A program made the translations under genes and the position numbers. From the NCBI GenBank assembly GCA_031082125.1, contig JAVHLM010000035.1, forward strand, positions 1 to 63,772: DNA of 63,772 bases, written 5' to 3'. Below the pieces are notes generated by a model. The model had not been told where the DNA came from. It was given only the letters and a program-made list of their open reading frames with translations, and did no database searches. The stretch comes from Candidatus Eremiobacterota bacterium. GTDB lineage: Bacteria; Vulcanimicrobiota; CADAWZ01; Ess09-12. The first letter of the stretch is position 1. Every line of letters starts with the position of its first letter. Positions 16,751-24,302 of the stretch are shown piece after piece.

Positions 16751-17981
16751 ACTTCTTATAGATAAGGACTGAGTTCTGCCCTCCGAAGCCGAAGCTGTTG
16801 TTGACGGCATAGCTTATCTCCCGCTTCACGGCCACGTTGGGAACATAGTCGAGATCACAGTCAGGGTCAGGGAACTCATAATTGATCGTGGGCGGGAGAA
16901 TACCAGTCCTGAGCGCCTGGATGCAGACCACCGATTCCAGGGCGCCGGCGGCGCCGAGGGCATGGCCCATCACCGACTTCGATGAGCTTATAGCCACCTT
17001 GCGGGCATGGTCGCCAAAAACGCTCTTGATGGCCATGGTCTCTCCCCTGTCTCCTGCCGGCGTTGAAGTGCCGTGGGCATTGATGTACCCTATCTCTTCC
17101 GGCTTCACGCCCGCTTTTCTGAGCGCCATCTTTATTGCCCTTGCGGCTCCATTCCCTTCAGGCTCAGGGTTCGTAATATGATGGGCATCGGCAGTCATGC
17201 CGAATCCCACGAGCTCGGCATAGATATGGGCACCCCTGGCGCGGGCGTGCTCATACTCCTCAAGGACAAAAACGCCTGCACCCTCGGCCATCACGAAGCC
17301 GTTTCTCTTCGCGTCAAAGGGCCTCGATGCCTTTGCCGGCTCGTCGTTCCTCGTGGAAGTGGCTTTCATGTTGGCAAAGCCTGCAAAGGCGAGCTTGGAG
17401 ATGGTGGCTTCAGAGCCGCCGACTATCATGGCGTTCGCATCGCCCCGCTTTATTATATGCCACGATTCCCCGATGGAATGGGCGGCGGTGGCGCAGGCCG
17501 TCACGATGCTCAGGTTGGGCCCTTTTATCCCGTGGCGGATACCCACATGGCCTGATGCCATGTTTGAGATCAGCATGGGGATAAAGAAGGGGCTTACCTT
17601 GTCGGGGCCTTTATCCAGCAGGATGGAATGCTGCTCCTCCAGGGTATGCATGCCCCCTATTCCCGAGCCTATACAGACACCAATATCCTCGCGGTTGCCG
17701 TCATCGATGATCAGCTTTGAATCATCTATGGCATATTTCGCTGCAAGGACTGCAAACTGGAGATACCGGTCCATCTTGCGGAGATCTTTTCTGCTGATAT
17801 GCTCTTCCGGGCTGAAATCCCGGACTTCGCCGCCTATTCTCACGTCAAAATTTGTCACGTCGAAGCTTTTTATGATATCGATCCCTGATTTGCCGTTTAC
17901 TATGGCATCCCAGAACGCGGGGAGAGAGTTTCCCACGCAGGAAAGGAGGCCGATTCCCGTAATCACTACCCTTTTCTCCAT
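16740..17981 (-). CDS. fabF: Beta-ketoacyl-ACP synthase II
   Basis: The 413-residue protein has the normal FabF length. It starts MEKRVVITGIGLLS, has the active-site Cys163 in VTACATAAHS, and the two catalytic His motifs in NAHGTSTPAGD and KSVMGHALGAAGALE. It elongates acyl chains on acyl carrier protein in fatty-acid synthesis. A GAAGGAG Shine-Dalgarno lies 8 bases before the ATG. acpP, which often sits directly upstream of fabF, is not here; the divergent gene to the right is a secreted protein. Confidence 0.97.
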   Translation of the reverse strand: MEKRVVITGIGLLSCVGNSLPAFWDAIVNGKSGIDIIKSFDVTNFDVRIGGEVRDFSPEEHISRKDLRKMDRYLQFAVLAAKYAIDDSKLIIDDGNREDIGVCIGSGIGGMHTLEEQHSILLDKGPDKVSPFFIPMLISNMASGHVGIRHGIKGPNLSIVTACATAAHSIGESWHIIKRGDANAMIVGGSEATISKLAFAGFANMKATSTRNDEPAKASRPFDAKRNGFVMAEGAGVFVLEEYEHARARGAHIYAELVGFGMTADAHHITNPEPEGNGAARAIKMALRKAGVKPEEIGYINAHGTSTPAGDRGETMAIKSVFGDHARKVAISSSKSVMGHALGAAGALESVVCIQALRTGILPPTINYEFPDPDCDLDYVPNVAVKREISYAVNNSFGFGGQNSVLIYKKYDA

Positions 17982-18277
17982 TGTTCAACTCCTTCTGAGG
18001 ATATTTCATATTAAGTGCCCATATTTCGAGAAATCCGGGGACAAAGGGTGACCCATCTCTCGTCATGACGGGTTCCAGGTGATAATCCTGGCAAGCAAAA
18101 AGATTTTATCATGATTCTACAGCACTTCTTTTGTTCCTGCAGAGCGACAGGCTATTGCCGCTCGGGATTTCCAGAGCGCCATGAAGGATTTCACCATTGA
18201 CAAGGATGAATTCTTGGAATATCGGTCTTTCTGCAAGGGTAACAAATGAGGAGCCAGGAGCAGGAAGGGAGGGGGAA
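17982..18277. other. Divergent intergenic region between fabF and the Ig-like gene
   Basis: It should carry promoters for both directions, but no hexamer pair is convincing. A small inverted repeat, CCAGG-TGATAAT-CCTGG, lies at 18075-18091 and could be an operator. The short open frame across it on the minus strand (18109-18291) has no coding features. Confidence 0.45.
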
Positions 18278-19285
18278 ATGGTGGGATTCATGCACGGCAG
18301 AAGCGGCGGAAGCCGTAATCACCTGGGAAGAGTTCTCCTGCTTTTACTGGTCGCGGTCATTTTTCTCCTCTCTACTGCAGGCGGTGCGGGAGCCATTGAG
18401 ATAAACAGGGTTACGCCGGCCCCCGGCGCCGTCGTGGAAGAGGAAAAGCCCACGGTGTATATCTATTTCACCCTTGCCAAAAAGGAAGAGCTCAATCCCG
18501 GGAAGCTGAAAGTCTTTCTCAACGACAAGGATGTCTCGTGGAAATGCCTCTCCCTTCCCCAGTCGGTCTCATTGGAGCCTTCATTCCGCTTCCCTGAAGG
18601 CACCAATACCATCAGGGTTCTCTATGACAGGGGCGAAGGCGATCCCCTCAGGTATGAGTGGTCTTTTACCATAAAGACAAAGGAGACGGTGAAGAGCGGT
18701 CTCACTCATAATGCCGCTGACACCCTCTTTGAGGGCGACATGCTCGAGGTGAGCCTGAAGGCCGAGCCCGGGGGTAAGGCCTCTTTCAGCATCGGCTCGC
18801 TGAAACAGGGTATTGCCATGGAGGAGGAGTCAACGGGGCTCTACAAAGGAAAATACAGGGTCAGCCGTGACGATACTCTCAAGAACGAGAAAATCACCGC
18901 CAGGTTTACCTCCAGGGAGGGGAGCGCCACTGACTATGAGGCTGAGAAGCCTGTGAAAATAGCAGGCTATTTCTTCAAGGTCCGTATAATGAAACCTCTC
19001 AATGACTCAAAGGTGGACAGCTATTTTGATATCGAGGGAAAGACGCGGCCGGGGGCCAAGGTTTCCATTGCCCCCCAGACAGGCTTCATGGGGAGCTTCG
19101 GCACCAATGTGCCCTCGGGCGCCCAGGGCGCCATCGAGGTGATGGCTGATGAGAACGGCTTCTTCAAGCTCCACTATGGCTTTCCCATCAAGCTCCCCGG
19201 CACCCAGCACCGCTTCATCGTGAGCGCCTGGGACAAGGACGGAAACAGGTCCATCCCCTACGTCTTCTCCGTAAAAGTGAAGTAA
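18278..19285 (+). CDS. Secreted Ig-like domain protein
   Basis: Start chosen at ATG 18278, after a purine-rich GGAAGGGAGGGGG ribosome site; the frame is open from 18197. A basic N-terminus and signal peptide (LLLLLVAVIFLLSTAGGAGA) are followed by about 300 residues of beta-sandwich repeats. The first looks like a bacterial Ig-like domain (INRVTPAPGAVVEEEKPTVYIYF), the second a middle domain, and the third another Ig-like domain (FFKVRIMKPLNDSKVDSYFDIEG ends with a 'GKTRPGAKVSI' turn). No catalytic motif is visible. It is probably an adhesive or structural envelope protein. It is transcribed toward ddl. Confidence 0.7.
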   Translation: MVGFMHGRSGGSRNHLGRVLLLLLVAVIFLLSTAGGAGAIEINRVTPAPGAVVEEEKPTVYIYFTLAKKEELNPGKLKVFLNDKDVSWKCLSLPQSVSLEPSFRFPEGTNTIRVLYDRGEGDPLRYEWSFTIKTKETVKSGLTHNAADTLFEGDMLEVSLKAEPGGKASFSIGSLKQGIAMEEESTGLYKGKYRVSRDDTLKNEKITARFTSREGSATDYEAEKPVKIAGYFFKVRIMKPLNDSKVDSYFDIEGKTRPGAKVSIAPQTGFMGSFGTNVPSGAQGAIEVMADENGFFKLHYGFPIKLPGTQHRFIVSAWDKDGNRSIPYVFSVKVK

Positions 19286-19295
19286 CTGGAGAGAA

Positions 19296-19397
19296 GGCCA
19301 GGGGCAATTCTCCCGGCAAACAGAGATTGTCTGTGTTCCGGTACACCTGTAGAGACAATCTCAAAATGTTTGCTGAAGAGGAGAATTGCCCCTGGCC
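19296..19397. terminator. Long nested inverted repeat between convergent genes (likely bidirectional terminator)
   Basis: The outer arms GGCCAGGGGCAATTCTCC (19296-19313) and its exact complement (19380-19397) enclose a second pair, GAGATTGTCT (19323-19332) with AGACAATCTC (19353-19362). Between them GCAAACA (about 19316-19322) also pairs with TGTTTGC (19367-19373). It starts 10 bases after one gene and ends 13 before the stop of ddl, so it fits transcription stop in both directions. It is much longer than ordinary terminators and has no clear T-tract. Confidence 0.7.
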
Positions 19398-19410
19398 TCT
19401 CTATACAGCG

Positions 19411-20553
19411 CTATTTCTTATACCAGTCGCTCTCAAGCGCCATTGACGTGAGGGTCTTCTCCTTCTCCGCCGTTCTCTCGAAGGCGAGATTGATGAGCCT
19501 GTCAATCAGGTCGGGGTAGCAGACGCCCGATGCCGCCCAGAGCTTGGGGTACATGCTGATGGAGGTGAAGCCGGGGATCGTGTTGAGCTCGTTCAGGCAA
19601 ATCCTGTGCGAGAGCTTCTCGACCAGAAAGTCCACCCGGGCCATCCCCTCGCACTGCAGGGCCTTGAAGGCCCTCACCGAGAGATCCCTTATCTTCTCTG
19701 AGACCTCCGCCGGCAGGTCTGCCGGCGCGAGGGTCTGGGATTTGCCCGCGATATACTTGGCCTCGTAGTCATAGAACTCGTTGCAGGGGATGATCTCGCC
19801 GGGGACCGATGCGAGGGGCGATTCGTTCCCGAGGACGCTGCACTCGACCTCGCGGGCCAGGGGGACCGCCTTCTCCACGAGGACCCTGAAATCAAAGGTG
19901 CAGGCCTCATCGATGCCCCTGGTGAGTTCCTCCCTGTTGTGGGCCTTCGAGATGCCCACGCTTGAGCCAAGGTTTGCCGGCTTGATGAAGAAGTCATAGC
20001 CCAGCTCCTCTTCAAGCCTTACCATGATCTCGATGCCTCTCTCCTTCCACTCGTTTCTGGTGAAGGCCACCCCTTCCGCGACAGGGAGGCCCGCCTCACG
20101 GAAGAGCTTTTTCATCACGATCTTGTCCATGCCGCACGATGAGGCAAGCACGCCGGCGCCCACGTAGGGAATGCGCGAGAGCTCGAAGAGGCCCTGGACA
20201 GTGCCGTCCTCACCGAAGGGCCCATGGAGCACGGGAAATATCACGTCAACAGGGATGAATCTGTCAAAGGCAAGCTCATTGCCCCCGGCCTCCCTGAGCA
20301 CTACTATCCCCTTCATTGCGGGATCAGGCGACATGAAGGCCCTTTCAGTGACCCCGTCAGACTCGCCCATTCTCAGGATCTGCAGGGGATCGCCCCCAGT
20401 GAACCACCGGCCCTCCTTCGTGATGCCCACCGGCAGTGTCTCGTACTTTTCCTTGCTGAGGGCATCCATTATTGATGCCGCAGAGACCAGGGACACCTCG
20501 TGCTCGCCCGATGCGCCGCCAAACAACACTGCCACGCGGATCTTTTCACTCAT
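19411..20553 (-). CDS. ddl: D-alanine--D-alanine ligase
   Basis: About 380 residues from ATG 20553, which has AGAGG at 8 bases; a GTG two codons earlier is possible. It has the Ddl signatures VLFGGASGEHEVSLVSA, LHGPFGEDGTVQGLFE, GSSVGISKAHN, and the metal-binding end RVDFLVE...LNELNTIPGFTSISMYPKLW. The enzyme joins two D-alanines with ATP for peptidoglycan. The insert LASVPGEIIPCNEFYDYEAKY is typical of longer VanA/DdlA-like forms. It is last in an operon after the S41-like and P-loop kinase-like genes. Confidence 0.96.
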   Translation of the reverse strand: MSEKIRVAVLFGGASGEHEVSLVSAASIMDALSKEKYETLPVGITKEGRWFTGGDPLQILRMGESDGVTERAFMSPDPAMKGIVVLREAGGNELAFDRFIPVDVIFPVLHGPFGEDGTVQGLFELSRIPYVGAGVLASSCGMDKIVMKKLFREAGLPVAEGVAFTRNEWKERGIEIMVRLEEELGYDFFIKPANLGSSVGISKAHNREELTRGIDEACTFDFRVLVEKAVPLAREVECSVLGNESPLASVPGEIIPCNEFYDYEAKYIAGKSQTLAPADLPAEVSEKIRDLSVRAFKALQCEGMARVDFLVEKLSHRICLNELNTIPGFTSISMYPKLWAASGVCYPDLIDRLINLAFERTAEKEKTLTSMALESDWYKK

Positions 20554-20580
20554 TCTCACTACCTCTTTTCATGCTTGTCT

Positions 20581-21240
20581 TCAGGGAGTCCTGAGGCCCC
20601 CCGTGCGGTCCATCCACTCAACTATCTTCCCGGCAGCCCTTTTTGCGTCATTATCCGACACGTCAAGCTCGAGAAGAGGCAGAGCAGATTCCGCCACGAG
20701 CCTTTTCATAAAGCTCTGCTCATCGAGAAAGGTCTCCAGTTGGTAATACTGCTCAGGCCCCCCCGACTTGATGCTCCGGAGCCTCTTTATCTCCTCGAAT
20801 GAAGGGGCATCCCTGGTACAGAACACCAGGTGAAACCCGAGGGAGCACAGGCTCTTCTCCAGCCAGGAAAAGTCGTAGTCCCTGCCGTACGTTCTCATCT
20901 GGTACATTCTTGTTGAGAGGTGAAAGCGGTCCACTATCCAGGAATAGTAGCGGAGGAGCTCAAAGAGCCTCTCCCAGATATGGTAGGTTTCCAGGGCCCG
21001 CTCTTCCTCGTGGGGCTCAAAATTTATCAGGCCTCTGCCGCCGGGGAAATCGGTGAAGGCTGTCCACTCAGCGGAAATGATCGGCGAATGGTAGCGGTAC
21101 TTGCGCTGCCCCACGAAATGGGAGTTCTCGGAGAGCTCAAAGGCTATTTCGGTCTTGAGGGTAAGGCGGGCCCCCTCGATGATCACCTTGGGGCAGAGCT
21201 TCGGAGAAGAGGCAGATTCGCTTTCCTGGAGGTTCATCAT
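20581..21240 (-). CDS. Thymidylate-kinase-like P-loop protein with degenerate Walker A
   Basis: The 219-residue protein has the size and layout of a dTMP/nucleoside kinase. A first strand and loop (KVIIEGARLTLKTEIAFEL), a central DRFHLS motif resembling the DRYHLS lid of thymidylate kinases, and a strand HLVFCTRDAP are visible. The loop reads GARLTLKT instead of GxxGxGKT/S, so only the Lys-Thr is kept. It may be a weak kinase or a non-catalytic relative. It starts 6 bases after the S41-like gene and ends 27 bases before ddl. Confidence 0.5.
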   Translation of the reverse strand: MMNLQESESASSPKLCPKVIIEGARLTLKTEIAFELSENSHFVGQRKYRYHSPIISAEWTAFTDFPGGRGLINFEPHEEERALETYHIWERLFELLRYYSWIVDRFHLSTRMYQMRTYGRDYDFSWLEKSLCSLGFHLVFCTRDAPSFEEIKRLRSIKSGGPEQYYQLETFLDEQSFMKRLVAESALPLLELDVSDNDAKRAAGKIVEWMDRTGGLRTP

Positions 21241-21246
21241 TCTCTC

Positions 21247-22563
21247 CTAATTTTTTTTCAGCACTTCCAGGGCTTTCTGGAGCTGCCGGTCTTCACCGTG
21301 GCGGTAACGGACCAAAGGACTCTGACTGACGGTGAAATCAGGCTTTATGCCGTTCGCATTGATGAGCGTCCTGCCCTTGGGCAGGATGTAGTACCCCGTC
21401 GTTACCGTGTAGTAGCACCCGTTGGGAAGGGTATGGGTCTCATCGACTGTTTCATGCCACTCGGGCTGAGCTCCCACGATCAGGGCCTTCTGGTAGTCCT
21501 GGAGTATGCCCCCGACGAGAATGGAGGGGCTCCCGCTCTTTTCATTCAAAAGAATGGCCATGGGGAAAGTCTTCTGGGGCTCGCCGAGGGATCGGAACAC
21601 TTCCTTCACCTTCCTGTTCACCTTGCTGTAAAGGATGGTGCCCTTGGGCAGATAGCTCCCTGCCAGTTCCACTGCTCCTTCCATGGTGCCCCCGTTGCTC
21701 CTGAGATCAAGGATGACTTTTTTCGCCCCCTTTGCCTCGTGCTGCTTCAGGACCTCTGAAAGCTCGATAGGGAGGTTCTCTCCCAGGAACTTTACCCTTA
21801 TATACAGTATGGAGCCCTCCATAAGCTCGGTATCAATGGACTTGAAATTCGGCGCAAGCCATTTCCTGCTTATCTTTATGGTCCTCGGCTTTTTTTCGCC
21901 CGGCCTTGAGAAGGTGATGCTCACCTCGGTGCCGATGGGCCCGCGGATCAGGTCGGCAATCTGCTTGTACGTGAGGTCTTTCACCGGGTAATAGTCTATC
22001 CTCTCAATCCTGTCCCCGGTCTGTACTCCCGATTTTTCGGCAGAAAAGCCTGGAAGGGTTTCGATGACTGGAAAGCGCCCCATTTCATCCTTCTTGTCGT
22101 CCAGGAAGAACCCCGCGCCGCCCTTGTCATAGCCCATCTCCTTCAGTGAAATGTAATGGCGCTCGGGGCGCTCGATCTTGGTGCCTTCGTCGCCAAGCGA
22201 TGAAAGCATGGTGCTCAGCCCATGAATCAATATGTGATTCATGGCCCGGGGGGAGAGCTGCGCGTTCTCAAGAGCAGCCTTTATGGCGCTGACATCATTC
22301 TTGATGGTGCCGGTGACGGCAATGCCGGAGAGGAGATCGTCAAATCCCATGTTGACAGCGGCTTCGCGCATCCCCTTCAGAAATGGCGCCACGAGGTCCT
22401 TACCGTCAATGGGGCGGTAAAACTCGCTTTTCGTCGTCTCCATCACGGCGAGGACGTCATCAAAGGTGAGATGGTTCTGTCCATAGGCGGGACACAGTGC
22501 CATTGTAAGGCAGCATGCCGTAATGAGCAGAACTGTTGCCATATTGTGCAGCCATTTATTCAT
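21247..22563 (-). CDS. Secreted S41/CtpA-like PDZ protein, probably without catalytic Lys
   Basis: The 438-residue protein has a signal peptide (residues 1-28), an N-terminal helical region, a PDZ domain (about residues 165-240, GDRIERIDYYPV...IRGPIGTEVSI), and the S41 tail-specific protease core (VILDLRSNGGTMEGAVELAG). The Ser motif reads NEKSGSPSILVGGILQD, aligning with NxxSASASE and keeping the expected Ser. The usual catalytic-Lys stretch VGE-x-TFGKG reads VGAQPEWHETVDETH, with no Lys. It may thus be an inactive scaffold or use a different residue. It heads the operon leading to ddl, suggesting a cell-wall link. Confidence 0.8.
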   Translation of the reverse strand: MNKWLHNMATVLLITACCLTMALCPAYGQNHLTFDDVLAVMETTKSEFYRPIDGKDLVAPFLKGMREAAVNMGFDDLLSGIAVTGTIKNDVSAIKAALENAQLSPRAMNHILIHGLSTMLSSLGDEGTKIERPERHYISLKEMGYDKGGAGFFLDDKKDEMGRFPVIETLPGFSAEKSGVQTGDRIERIDYYPVKDLTYKQIADLIRGPIGTEVSITFSRPGEKKPRTIKISRKWLAPNFKSIDTELMEGSILYIRVKFLGENLPIELSEVLKQHEAKGAKKVILDLRSNGGTMEGAVELAGSYLPKGTILYSKVNRKVKEVFRSLGEPQKTFPMAILLNEKSGSPSILVGGILQDYQKALIVGAQPEWHETVDETHTLPNGCYYTVTTGYYILPKGRTLINANGIKPDFTVSQSPLVRYRHGEDRQLQKALEVLKKN

Positions 22564-22793
22564 AGAGTCGCTCCCCCTTTATCTCTGCTGCTTCAGATTC
22601 AGAACCACTAGAAATTAGACATCAATGGGAATTCACCTTCTCTGGTTCACCTGCCTGTAAAAAGGAGCTTTGAGAGAAATTCTTTGCCTCCGGGTGCTCC
22701 CCCTCCGAAGGGAAGCCCCCCTCCCTTATCCCTTCGTGACGAGGCAAGAAAAAGCCATTCCCTGTCGAATAAGAATAATATGAGCAAAACTTT

Positions 22794-22805
22794 CGGGGTA
22801 CCCCG
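22794..22805. promoter_or_regulatory. 12-bp perfect palindrome just before a start codon
   Basis: CGGGGTACCCCG ends 3 bases before the ATG at 22809, where a Shine-Dalgarno would be expected, and no other ribosome site is seen. It could be an operator, or it could fold weakly. It could also mean that the true start is different. Confidence 0.4.
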
Positions 22806-22808
22806 TTC

Positions 22809-23507
22809 ATGAGTCCTGTGGAGCAGGTGCTTTACCATCCCGTCACCTGCGGGATCACCTACCTTGTCCTGCTGGCCTTCGGCGCCGTTTATTTCAAGCG
22901 CTATTATGCCGATCACGAGAATGCCTCGCTTCTTATGGGACTTCTCTACATCGCCATATTTGGAGCCTTTATCGCCCAGCTCATGGCATTCATCAAGAAC
23001 GACCTGATGAACTTTCCCCTCATAGTCATTGCGGCAATGCCGGTGGCATCACTTTTTGCCGTGTTCTGCTCCAATTTCTTCACGCAGATGATGACGGTGA
23101 AGGAGTATTTCCAGAAGCACAGGTACAGTGATTCTGCAAGTCATGTCGAGGCTGCCATGCGCCACCTCCACAACCAGAACTACAGGGAGGCCATAGACTC
23201 TTACCGAAAGCTTCTCAAGGCCCATCCTGATGATTTCCAGATATACCTTGAAATCGCCGAGATCTATGCCGTCAATCTGCACGAGCATCAAAAAGCCGTT
23301 GAGGAGTTTGGCAAGGCTGCAGAGAAGGCGGGAAAGGATCCTATCGCCATAAGCATCTACAACAGGATGGCAGATTTGTATTTCAGCAAGCTTGATCTTC
23401 CTGACAGGGCCGTGGAATGCCTCAAAAGCATCGTGAGGAAGTGGCCGGGCTCCGAGGCATCCCAGATTGCCTCGGAGCGGATAACCGGTATTGAAGGCTC
23501 ATTTTGA
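22809..23507 (+). CDS. Membrane protein with C-terminal TPR repeats
   Basis: The 232-residue protein has three hydrophobic segments (about residues 12-28, 40-61 and 69-90), then a soluble TPR region from about residue 108. Repeat starts are seen at HLHNQNYREAIDSYRKLLKAHP, EIAEIYAVNLHEHQKAVEEF and MADLYFSKLDLPDRAVECL. TPRs usually hold partner proteins; here the partner is unknown. The gene ends 13 bases before the convergent flavoprotein gene. The start is uncertain because a palindrome replaces the ribosome site. Confidence 0.7.
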   Translation: MSPVEQVLYHPVTCGITYLVLLAFGAVYFKRYYADHENASLLMGLLYIAIFGAFIAQLMAFIKNDLMNFPLIVIAAMPVASLFAVFCSNFFTQMMTVKEYFQKHRYSDSASHVEAAMRHLHNQNYREAIDSYRKLLKAHPDDFQIYLEIAEIYAVNLHEHQKAVEEFGKAAEKAGKDPIAISIYNRMADLYFSKLDLPDRAVECLKSIVRKWPGSEASQIASERITGIEGSF

Positions 23508-23520
23508 GCCGCAGAAGCCT

Positions 23521-24096
23521 TCAGACATGGAGCTTTTTCAAAAGCCAGGCCATGTTGATACCGAGGATCCTCATGGTCCTCATGCCTTCATCGTCACCCT
23601 CCACATCACCTTTATGCATGCCGATGCCCATGTTCCAGTATATGGAGCCCGGGACTACCATCTGGCCGATAAAAAAGAAATGATTTATGGAGTTGAAGAC
23701 ATGGATTGCCCCGCCGCGGCGGACTGCCACCACTGCCGCCCCCACTTTCCTCTGGAGCATGTCATCATTGGCCTTGGCGGTCATCCCTGCCCTGTCGATG
23801 AGGGCCTTGATCTCGGTGGATACGTTGGCAAAATAGGTGGGTGACGCGAGGATAATCCCCTCGGCGGCCGTCATCTTCCCTATGCATTCATTGATGATAT
23901 CATCATCGAGGGCGCACCGCCTGTCTCTCCTCTTGAAGCACTGGTAGCAGGCGATGCAGCCCCTCAGGCGCTCGCCGGCAAGAGGCACGAGCTCCGTCTC
24001 AATTCCTTCCTTTTCAAGCTCACTGAATACCTGGCGGATCATGAGGGCCGTATTGCCGTCTTTCCTTGCGCTGCCATTGAAAGCTACTACTTTCAT
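23521..24096 (-). CDS. NADPH-dependent FMN reductase-type (iron-sulfur) flavoprotein
   Basis: Start chosen at ATG 24096, with AAGGAG about 10 bases upstream; the frame is open to 24222 but lacks a ribosome site. The 191-residue protein begins KVVAFNGSARKDGNTALM, the flavin-phosphate loop of the flavodoxin-like NADPH-dependent FMN reductase family. It has GCIACYQCFKRRDRRC, a Cys cluster as in iron-sulfur flavoproteins, and LASPTYFANVSTEIKALIDRAG. Such proteins transfer electrons in reductive stress or metal metabolism. It faces the divergent A2M gene across about 200 bases. Confidence 0.85.
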   Translation of the reverse strand: MKVVAFNGSARKDGNTALMIRQVFSELEKEGIETELVPLAGERLRGCIACYQCFKRRDRRCALDDDIINECIGKMTAAEGIILASPTYFANVSTEIKALIDRAGMTAKANDDMLQRKVGAAVVAVRRGGAIHVFNSINHFFFIGQMVVPGSIYWNMGIGMHKGDVEGDDEGMRTMRILGINMAWLLKKLHV

Positions 24097-24302
24097 GAAG
24101 ACACTCCTTTCATCTTTTGGGGCCCGGGTTTCTCCGGGTCTCCACTCTTTCGCTGCGCTTCGGGCCATACCCTTCAGCGGGGATTGACCCGGAGGAGTGG
24201 GAGGAGAGGTTCCCGAATTCATTGAGAAAGAAACGGCAATATTTATCCTCGCAGGACGACTAGAGACCGGGAAGCCTTACTATTTTTGCAGGGGGGACTT
24301 AT

